Origin: an uncultured Bacilli bacterium
GTDB taxonomy: Bacteria > Bacillota_I > Bacilli_A > RF39 > UBA660
Direction of reading: 5' to 3'
NCBI GenBank assembly: GCA_934098455.1
Contig: CAKOOU010000003.1
Location: 1 to 56,894, forward strand
Length of the DNA: 56,894 bases
This document shows positions 33,963 to 40,430 of the stretch, one piece after another (positions within the stretch are counted from its first letter, which is position 1; every line of letters starts with the position of its first letter). Both the position numbers and the translations under genes were made by a program. Below the pieces are notes generated by a model, which was not told the origin of the DNA, made no database searches, and saw only the letters and a program-made list of their open reading frames with translations.

Positions 33963-34073
33963 AAAGGTATACAAATTTATGTCAATTTATAATAAATTAT
34001 GTTACTTTTTTTATTTTTTTTGATTATATATAGTAATGAGTATCAATGTGTATTAAAAGAAATTTTTAGTAAT

Positions 34074-34123
34074 TTTGACTTTTAATCAAAGGGTCATGCG
34101 TTCAAGTCGCATACGAGACACCA
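34074..34123 (+). repeat. attR1: 50-bp copy of the tRNA-Lys 3' part
   Basis: Identical to 28994-29043, including the CCA. Right boundary of element 1 and left boundary of the decayed element 2. Confidence 0.93.
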
Positions 34124-34134
34124 GTTGATTATTA

Positions 34135-34160
34135 AACTTGTGAAATTCACAAGTTTTTTT
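34135..34160 (+). terminator. Hairpin after attR1
   Basis: Perfect 10-bp stem aacttgtgaa (34135-34144) / ttcacaagtt (34146-34155) followed by seven T in total; equivalent to the tRNA-Lys terminator. Confidence 0.75.
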
Positions 34161-34203
34161 CATGTTATAAAAAGTGGCAAATAAGTGGCATAAATATTTT
34201 ATT

Positions 34204-34400
34204 TTAATTATTTATTAATAACATATGACTATAAATATTTAATGTAGTAGAGACATTTGAATGTCCTAATCTTTTACTAATTGATTTAATATCTATGTTT
34301 GAATCAAGTAATAATCTTGTACTTGTATGTCTTAATTCGTGGAATGTAATTTTTTTTAAATTTATAAATTATTACTTTTTATGATTTTTTGCAATATTTT
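34204..34400 (-). pseudogene. Integrase C-terminal remnant of element 2
   Basis: Reads ITFHELRHTSTRLLLDSN...KRLGHSNVSTTLNIYSHM, i.e. the H-x-x-R, G-H and Tyr boxes of a tyrosine recombinase, nearly identical to element 1 before its 14-bp deletion. It lacks a 42-bp in-frame segment near the end and has stops upstream, so only a fragment is left. Confidence 0.85.
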
Positions 34401-34489
34401 TAAAAGATATTAAATCAGTATCTTTTCCTGTACCTATCATTAAACCATCATAATCTAATCGTTTAATATATTGTTCTACGCCATAATTA

Positions 34490-34822
34490 TCATTCTTTCT
34501 TACGTATATCTAATTCACGAGCAAGTTCTTGTTCCCAAATATTAAAATCATTTTGGCTCTTAAAATGTAATGGATTATCTGGAAATTGTTTAGAATCAAT
34601 TTTTTTACCATCATTATTAACCAAAACAAAAGAACTATTATCTAGTCCTTTTGATTTCCCTTCTGTATTGATTTCTCTTGTTGTCTCTTCTCGTCCCACT
34701 CTTTTGCTGTCTCCAGCCACTCTATCGGATCTCGTTTCATATATAGGTCTTGAATTTTCTGTTTCAATATCGTTAACAACATAATTTATTCTACGACCTT
34801 TGCTATTTTGTTTATTATCCAT
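34490..34822 (-). CDS. Unknown disordered protein or fragment in element 2
   Basis: A 110-residue, highly charged, low-complexity sequence (Arg, Glu, Asn, Ser) with no hydrophobic segment. No clear Shine-Dalgarno. Most of it is duplicated in broken form at 35050-35315. It is probably a remnant of a larger mobile-element protein, and may not be expressed. Confidence 0.35.
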   Translation of the reverse strand: MDNKQNSKGRRINYVVNDIETENSRPIYETRSDRVAGDSKRVGREETTREINTEGKSKGLDNSSFVLVNNDGKKIDSKQFPDNPLHFKSQNDFNIWEQELARELDIRKKE

Positions 34823-34895
34823 TTTATTACCTTGGACTTGTTTTTGAATTGATATTGGTATATTTTGTAAAACATTATCTTCACCTCTATTTTTA
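34642..34895. repeat. Imperfect direct repeat, copy A
   Basis: About 250 bases highly similar to 35050-35315, covering the start of the disordered ORF and its upstream region. Confidence 0.8.
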
Positions 34896-35049
34896 TTTAA
34901 TGATAATTTTTCTATATTCGGTAAATTAATTAATCGTTGTCTTTCGGAAATATTATATTTCTTTCCCCTACGAAAAGATTCTTTATTTTTGTTTTTATTA
35001 TTTTTAAAATTTTCATACTTACCTCCGGTACTATTATAATTCTCGTCAG

Positions 35050-35315
35050 CTAGTCCTTTTGATTTCCCTTCTGTATTGATTTCTCTTGTTGTCTTAGTTT
35101 ATTTTCTTTCTCCATTTTCTCGTCCATCATCTCTAGCCACTCTATCGGATCTCGTCTCATATATAGGTCTTGAATTTTCTGTTTCAATATCGTTAATAGC
35201 ATAATTTATTCTACGACCTTTACTATTTTGTTTATTATCCATTTTATTAATTTGGACTTGTTTTTGAATTGATATTGGTATATTTTGTAAAACATTATCT
35301 TCGCCTCTATTTTTA
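35050..35315 (-). pseudogene. Imperfect direct repeat, copy B: broken duplicate of the disordered ORF
   Basis: Same start (MDNKQNSKGRRINY) as the ORF at 34490-34822, but a changed segment and stop codons near 35095-35130 interrupt it. The duplication is internal to element 2. Bases 34823-35049 and 35316-35558 hold no intact frame. Confidence 0.7.
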
Positions 35316-35558
35316 TAAAAATTATTATTGTTTGAATTAATTAATTGTTACTTAATATTATCATAATTAGGATATTGTTTTGCTTGTTCTAATAAAATTA
35401 TATCATCGAGTTGTTCTTGCGTCAATTTGAATTGATTTTAGTCTTGATATCTATCATTTCCTCTAAATTATTGTTATATTCTTCTCTCGAATTATTAGTT
35501 GTGTTTGCTCCACGACTATTCTCATTATATGACTCTTTTTTTGAATATAATGTTGAAT

Positions 35559-35810
35559 TTAATGTAATAATGTATTTTTAAAATCTTTTTTATTTATATC
35601 AGAATATTTTAACATTGTATCATCAGTTATATTGTTTGCAGGTAAAAAATCAACTTGAGTAAAAGCACCAGATGATGGAATATCATAAGTAATAACGTTT
35701 ATTTTTTTAATTCTGGTGATGTTTCAAACAAAACATTATGTTTTAAAATATCACCTAATTTATATTTTTTATTTTGTTCTAATCTATTTTTGTCACTTAT
35801 TATTCATTTT
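35559..35810 (-). pseudogene. Fragment resembling a polyvalent-protein domain of mobile elements
   Basis: Two frames joined by a one-base slip in an A run (near 35702) read LEQNKKYKLGDILKHNVLFETSPELK then INVITYDIPSSGAFTQVDF. The KYxLGDxLxHxxLFxxxPEL pattern recalls a domain found in large polyvalent proteins of integrative elements and phages. It is a decayed fragment. Bases 35811-36029 hold only the third att remnant and a hairpin. Confidence 0.4.
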
Positions 35811-35927
35811 CTAAACACACTCCAAACACACTTTTTTTGATATTTGATGTTTTTTAGTGTTGTTTGAAAACATTAATTGCGCGTAAAAGTTGGGTTTTGA
35901 GATGATTTAAAACGTAAATATTATTTA

Positions 35928-35997
35928 CATACGAGACACTAGTTGATTATTAAGTTTGTGAGTTTCACAAGTTTTTTTCATGTTATAGAAAGTGGTA
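35928..35997 (+). repeat. Third att-flank remnant
   Basis: catacgagacac(t) followed by about 60 bases matching the right flank of attR1 (hairpin, then one degenerate AAAGTGGTA arm site at 35989-35997). It is the right end of element 2 and probably the scar of a further insertion. Confidence 0.7.
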
Positions 35998-36029
35998 TAA
36001 AAAAATCTAGTATTTAACTAGAATAAATT

Positions 36030-36332
36030 TCAATCAACTTTTTTAATATCTATTATATCTTTTATATTTATTAATTTGTTATCAATAGTAATTAGATTAT
36101 TATTAGTTTTGCCAATTAAAGTACATATTATTTCTTTGTCTTTTAAAGTAATATTTACTTTGATTTTATAGATATAATCATTTGATTTAAATATATTATC
36201 TATTTTTTTATTAAGTTCATATTTTGATGGCTTTTCTAATGGAGTATTATCATTTTTAATAGTAATATATTCTTCATTGTTATCAATCTTTTTATTAAAA
36301 GTATTTGTAAATAAATCTGGTAATTTTTTCAT
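36030..36332 (-). CDS. Small unknown protein
   Basis: A 100-residue, Lys/Asn/Ile-rich cytoplasmic protein. Residues ~50-100 look like a small beta barrel (YKIKVNITLKDKEIICTLIGKTNNNLITIDNKLINIKDIIDIKK), similar in feel to Sm- or YabP-like folds. The Shine-Dalgarno agggtga is good. Divergent from the SEDS gene. Not recognised. Confidence 0.6.
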   Translation of the reverse strand: MKKLPDLFTNTFNKKIDNNEEYITIKNDNTPLEKPSKYELNKKIDNIFKSNDYIYKIKVNITLKDKEIICTLIGKTNNNLITIDNKLINIKDIIDIKKVD

Positions 36333-36389
36333 ATATTCACCCTAATAATATATATGAATAATTTTAAATAATATTTACAAAATATTAAT

Positions 36390-37448
36390 ATGAAGAAAGA
36401 TTTTATTAAATATTTTATTCCTATTATTTTATTATGTTTTATTGGTATTATATCAATATATTGTTCTAAAAGTATTGTTAATAACTATATGTATTTTTTT
36501 AAAAGACAAATAATATATGTTGTTATTGGTATAATATTATTGTTATTTTTTAAGTATATTAATTTTAATATAATATATAAGTATAGTTTTTTAATATATT
36601 TATTTAGTATATTTATGTTAGTTTATGTATTATTCTTTGGAGATACTATTAATGGTAGTAAGAGTTGGATTAATTTATTTGGTGTTAGTATACAACCTAG
36701 TGAGTTTGCTAAAATAGGATTATTGTTATGTTTAGATAAGTATGTTAAAAGTAAATATGGTTTTATAAAGAGTGTTGTTTTATTATTGATTCCTAGTATT
36801 CTAACTTTTTTACAACCTGATACTGGTACTGTATTATTTTATTTAGTAATATATTTTAGTATTTTTATATGTATGGGATTGAAGAAGAAGTATTATATTA
36901 GTTTATTTAGTTTTTGTTTTATAGGAATTAGTTTGTTTGTTTATTTATATTTCTTTAATAGTGATTTATTTATTAAAATATTTGGTACTAATTTCTTTTA
37001 TAGAATAGATAGAGTTATTAATTTTACTAAGAATGAAGGTTATCAGATTAATAATGCTTTAATTGGTATTGGTAATGGGGGAGTTGTTGGTAATTTTAGT
37101 AAATATGTTATTTATATACCAGAGGCTATAACTGATTTTATGTTTGCAAATATATTAACTATGTTTGGTTTTGTAGGTGGTGTAGTTGTTGTTAGTTTGT
37201 TTTTAATTATAGATATTATGCTTGTTAGTGACATATTTAAATTAAATAAGCATAAGTATTATGTTATTGGATTATTTGGATTGTTTTTATATCAACAAGT
37301 ACAACATATATTTATGGATATAGGACTTTTACCTATTACTGGTATAACACTTCCTTTTGTTAGCTATGGTGGTAGTAGTTTAATAAGTTATTTTATATTG
37401 CTTGGTATATTATTTAATTTAAAAAAGAAAAATTCTTTAAATTTTTGA
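36390..37448 (+). CDS. SEDS-family protein (FtsW/RodA/SpoVE type)
   Basis: A 352-residue protein with nine to ten membrane helices, a peptidoglycan glycosyltransferase of the SEDS family. It shows SIQPSEFAKI, the QPDTGT motif with the catalytic-region Asp, NNALIGIGNGG, IPEAITDFMFA and the terminal GLLPITGITLPFVSYGGSSL. QPD is more RodA-like, but the spore-former context also allows SpoVE. No partner PBP is adjacent. There is no clear Shine-Dalgarno before ATG 36390. Confidence 0.9.
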   Translation: MKKDFIKYFIPIILLCFIGIISIYCSKSIVNNYMYFFKRQIIYVVIGIILLLFFKYINFNIIYKYSFLIYLFSIFMLVYVLFFGDTINGSKSWINLFGVSIQPSEFAKIGLLLCLDKYVKSKYGFIKSVVLLLIPSILTFLQPDTGTVLFYLVIYFSIFICMGLKKKYYISLFSFCFIGISLFVYLYFFNSDLFIKIFGTNFFYRIDRVINFTKNEGYQINNALIGIGNGGVVGNFSKYVIYIPEAITDFMFANILTMFGFVGGVVVVSLFLIIDIMLVSDIFKLNKHKYYVIGLFGLFLYQQVQHIFMDIGLLPITGITLPFVSYGGSSLISYFILLGILFNLKKKNSLNF

Positions 37449-37546
37449 CTTTAATATATATGTGTGTTATAGTATTTAAGCAATTTTATTTTAGATTTTA
37501 TGTTTCTAGATGCATAGAATGAAATAATGATAATAAAAATATAAAA

Positions 37547-37876
37547 TTGTGTAATGAAAAAAATAGAATGAGTAAGATTATGAATAATATAGTAGATTAT
37601 ATAAATGATGATGAAAGTATGTTTGATGAATTATTTACAAAAGATGAATATGAATTTGTGAGAAAAGTTGTTGATGAGCTTTCTTCTAGAGAAAGTTATA
37701 TTATTAAAATGTATTTTGGATTTAATGGAAAAACTTATACTCAAGTTGAAATATCTAAAATACTTGGATTGTCTCAATCTCATATATCAAAAATTATTAA
37801 GAAAACATTGGAAGATATTACATTAAAACTAGTTCAATTTGAATATGCTGATAAAAAATATCTTAAGACAAAATAA
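37547..37876 (+). CDS. Lone sigma-70 region 4 protein
   Basis: A protein of up to 109 residues whose second half is a sigma region 4: LSSRESYIIKMYFGFNGKTYTQVEISKILGLSQSHISKIIKKTLEDI, closest in style to the ends of sporulation sigma factors (TQ-x-E-I-S-x-x-L-G-x-S-Q-S-x-I-S). Region 2, which binds the -10 element, is absent. It may be a truncated sigma factor, an accessory factor, or a regulator. The start is unsure: TTG 37547, ATG 37568 or 37580. Confidence 0.65.
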   Translation: MCNEKNRMSKIMNNIVDYINDDESMFDELFTKDEYEFVRKVVDELSSRESYIIKMYFGFNGKTYTQVEISKILGLSQSHISKIIKKTLEDITLKLVQFEYADKKYLKTK

Positions 37877-37885
37877 AAGAAGATA

Positions 37886-38131
37886 TTAATAATATCCTCC
37901 AGAAGAGTAGTTATAATATCCACCTGGTCTATAGTATGGATTATTGTAGTAAGGTTGATATGGTTGATATGGTTGATATGGGTATGGGTTTTGTGCTGGT
38001 GAGTTTACGTATACAGGTCTAGGACGAGATACTCCTACTAATCCAGCTCCTGCAAGTCCACCTAATAAAAATGGTACAAAGAATTGTCTATCTTCATTTG
38101 GATTTTGCATTCCATAGTTATTATAGTACAT
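37886..38131 (-). CDS. Small Tyr/Pro-rich protein, spore-coat-like
   Basis: An 81-residue protein starting MYYNNYG, then a Gly/Ala-rich hydrophobic segment (FFVPFLLGGLAGAGLVG) and a Tyr/Pro-rich tail with tandem YQP units (YPYQPYQPYQPYY). Its composition resembles small coat or surface proteins of spore-formers. A sigma-E-like -10 (CATATACT) lies 20 bases upstream. The Shine-Dalgarno aaggag sits in the 3' arm of a terminator-like hairpin. Confidence 0.7.
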   Translation of the reverse strand: MYYNNYGMQNPNEDRQFFVPFLLGGLAGAGLVGVSRPRPVYVNSPAQNPYPYQPYQPYQPYYNNPYYRPGGYYNYSSGGYY

Positions 38132-38133
38132 AA

Positions 38134-38171
38134 AAAACTCCTTTCATAATAGTATATGAATTAGGAGTTTT
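38134..38171 (-). terminator. Terminator-like hairpin holding the Shine-Dalgarno of the coat-like gene, with a promoter in its loop
   Basis: Arms 38134-38142 and 38163-38171 form a perfect 9-bp stem followed (leftward) by six T. The 3' arm contains the AGGAG of the coat-like gene. The 20-base loop contains CATATACT (38151-38158, minus strand), a sigma-E-like -10. It also ends the upstream phosphoesterase gene. Confidence 0.6.
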
Positions 38172-39024
38172 AATTTTGGGCATATAATCTATATAAGTTA
38201 ATACTTGGTATTGAATTAAATCTAATATCTATTCTAGTTGTTCCAATACCATTAGATACAAATATTTCTTTGTTATCTAATTTATAATAGTCATCATAAT
38301 ATGTTTTTGCACCTACTGGAGTATATATTTTTCCAATTAATGGTATTCTTACTTGACCTCCGTGTGAGTGACCTGAAAGCAATATATTAAAACTATAATT
38401 TGATATTTTTTTGTATTCATCTGGTTCATGACATAATATAAATCTATAATAATTATTTTCTTTTTCTAATATGTCATAGTTTATTTTAGTTTCACTTGAA
38501 TCTGATAATCCTACTAAAGAAATAGGAGTGTTTTCTTTATAATATATTAATTTTTCTTCATTATCTAGTATTGTAAAATTAGTATCCATTATTTTTTTAA
38601 ACGTATCTAATTGTTTTATATCGTGGTTTCCAGATACAGCGTAGTTTCCTAAATTACTTTTTATTTTAGATAAAACTTTTTTTACTGATTCTGTTTCTTC
38701 ATCATTTAATGTTCTTCTTTTATCTAACATATCTCCAGTAAATACTACAATATCTGGATTTTGTTTATTAATTATATTAACTATTTTATTTAAATATTTT
38801 ATATCTACTGTACTACCTAAATGTACATCTGAAAAATGTACTATTTTTATACCATCAAATGATTTTGGTAAATACTCATTTTCTATTTTATATTCGTTTA
38901 TTCTTAAATTATATGGTTCTATATATTTAGAATATAAAAACAATAATGCTATTGCTAGTATAAAATATATTAGTATGTTATTTTTTTTCTTTTCTTTAAT
39001 ATTTTTTTTATCTTCTTTTTTCAT
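38170..39024 (-). CDS. Membrane-anchored metallophosphoesterase (YkuE/YaeI-like)
   Basis: A 284-residue calcineurin-like phosphoesterase with one N-terminal membrane helix (about 17-35). The metal-binding motifs are all present: FSDVHLG, FTGDML, SGNHD, LCHEP and LSGHSHGGQVRIP, then PVGAKTYYDDYY and SNGIGTT near the end. Members cleave lipid or wall-linked phosphoesters; the substrate is unknown here. It lies 12 bases downstream of the CPBP protease gene. Confidence 0.92.
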   Translation of the reverse strand: MKKEDKKNIKEKKKNNILIYFILAIALLFLYSKYIEPYNLRINEYKIENEYLPKSFDGIKIVHFSDVHLGSTVDIKYLNKIVNIINKQNPDIVVFTGDMLDKRRTLNDEETESVKKVLSKIKSNLGNYAVSGNHDIKQLDTFKKIMDTNFTILDNEEKLIYYKENTPISLVGLSDSSETKINYDILEKENNYYRFILCHEPDEYKKISNYSFNILLSGHSHGGQVRIPLIGKIYTPVGAKTYYDDYYKLDNKEIFVSNGIGTTRIDIRFNSIPSINLYRLYAQN

Positions 39025-39036
39025 AATTAACCCTTT

Positions 39037-39669
39037 CTAAAATAGCAATATTACTAATACAGTAATTGTATTGTTTAGTATATGTGATATTGTACTACAA
39101 AATATATTGTTTGTTTTGGTATAAGTTATACTAAATGTTAAACCTAGTATAAAGTATGGTATAAAATATAATAGTTCTATTAGTTTAGTAGAAGATATTA
39201 TATGTAATAAACTAAATATTGTAGATGATAATATAATAAATATAGTATTTTTTTTTATACTTTTTTTTATATTTAATCTAAATACTATTTCTTCTATATA
39301 TGGTATTATTAATGATAACAGTAATCCGTATAATAGCTTATTATTTAATAATAATTCTCTGTTACCTTGTTCGTTATTTGATATACCATTTGGTATTATA
39401 ATATAATTTATTATATAGTTTGATAACATCATAAGTAAGAAACCTATTATAAAATATATTAATGTTGTTAATATATTTTTTTTATTTAATTTTTTTATAT
39501 TATTTAATAATTCTTCTTTATATATTATTGTAAAATATATAGCAACAAATATATAAGATAAAAATAAGTATATTATATATTCTTTAGAATTAATATTGTT
39601 TGTAAAAAATAGAGGTATTACACTTGGAAATAATATATATATTAGAATATTTATTAATGCTTTTTTCAT
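39037..39669 (-). CDS. CPBP-family intramembrane metalloprotease
   Basis: A 210-residue protein with about six membrane helices. Motif 1 EEIVFR lies near residue 125, and a later SLLHI helix gives motif 3 (His); together they form the CPBP/Rce1 glutamate-protease pattern. Such proteins process membrane or secreted peptides or act in immunity to bacteriocins. The Shine-Dalgarno aaggtga precedes the ATG. First gene of a leftward operon. Confidence 0.88.
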   Translation of the reverse strand: MKKALINILIYILFPSVIPLFFTNNINSKEYIIYLFLSYIFVAIYFTIIYKEELLNNIKKLNKKNILTTLIYFIIGFLLMMLSNYIINYIIIPNGISNNEQGNRELLLNNKLLYGLLLSLIIPYIEEIVFRLNIKKSIKKNTIFIILSSTIFSLLHIISSTKLIELLYFIPYFILGLTFSITYTKTNNIFCSTISHILNNTITVLVILLF

Positions 39670-39755
39670 ATATTCACCTTAATAAGATATTATCATATTT
39701 TACTTTAAAAAGAAATATTAATATGTTATAATTATTGAAGATAAGGATGGTATTA

Positions 39756-40430
39756 ATGAAAAAGAATATTAAATATATATTATTTGTTGTATTTATGTTT
39801 GTTTTTATTAATAATGTTAATGCAGAATGTTCTTATCAAGATAGGAAAGATTTATTAGAAAGAGCAAAAGAGGTTGAAGTGTTTTTTGAACCTGATTTGA
39901 ATAATAAATATTTTACTTTTAATTTATATAATTTAGATAATGATTTATATGTTGATATAGTTAATGGTAAGACTAATGAGAGTAAACTAGTTTATAGTTA
40001 TGACTTAGTAGATAATCATTATAGTTTTATAGATGATAATATTAGTGATATTATTACTTATAGAGTAAGTATATATTCTAGTAATAGTGAATGTTATGGT
40101 AATAAAATGACTACTAAAACTGTTGTTAAGAAAATAATTAATAATTATTATTATATGGATATTTGTAAAGGTATAGAAGATTATACTTATTGTAAACCAT
40201 TACTTAATAATAAATTTAGTATTAATGATGAAATTATTAGAAAAAATATAAGTAATTATAGAGATAGTTTGAATGTTAAAGAAGATAATGATGTAATAAA
40301 TAAATTCGGAATGGATGATTTAATTAATATATTTAAAAAATATTGGTATGTTGTTTTAATTATTGTTTGCATTTCTATTGGTTTAATAATTGTTATTAAA
40401 ATCAATAAAAAAAGAGGTGAATTGATTTGA
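39756..40430 (+). CDS. Secreted/membrane protein at the head of the Tad-like cluster
   Basis: A 224-residue protein with an N-terminal signal peptide ending near NNVNA, an extracellular domain of ~165 residues with six Cys (likely disulfides), and a C-terminal membrane helix (about 196-215) with a short basic tail. ATG 39756 is preferred over the TTG 39735 because aagg precedes it. It overlaps the next gene by 4 bases. Not recognised; it probably belongs to the assembly system. Confidence 0.7.
   Translation: MKKNIKYILFVVFMFVFINNVNAECSYQDRKDLLERAKEVEVFFEPDLNNKYFTFNLYNLDNDLYVDIVNGKTNESKLVYSYDLVDNHYSFIDDNISDIITYRVSIYSSNSECYGNKMTTKTVVKKIINNYYYMDICKGIEDYTYCKPLLNNKFSINDEIIRKNISNYRDSLNVKEDNDVINKFGMDDLINIFKKYWYVVLIIVCISIGLIIVIKINKKRGELI

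Larger units (their letters stand above)
29044..34123. mobile_element. Integrated element 1 at tRNA-Lys (5.1 kb)
   Basis: Bounded by the 50-bp att repeat. Gene order: integrase pseudogene (-), zinc-ribbon protein (-), excisionase-like protein (+), HUH replication protein (+), unknown (+), ribbon-helix-helix regulator (+), membrane coiled-coil protein (-), Ltp-type protein (-). Pairs of AAAGTGGCA integrase arm-type sites lie just inside both ends. There are no structural phage genes or conjugation genes, so it looks like a small integrative replicon or phage satellite. The broken integrase means it cannot move by itself. Confidence 0.88.
34124..35940. mobile_element. Integrated element 2, tandem and heavily decayed
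   Basis: It starts, like element 1, with a hairpin, a pair of arm-type sites (34171-34179, 34182-34190) and an integrase C-terminus, and ends at a shortened att copy (35928-35940). The interior holds fragments of disordered and polyvalent-type proteins and a 250-bp duplication. Nothing intact of known function remains. Confidence 0.7.
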
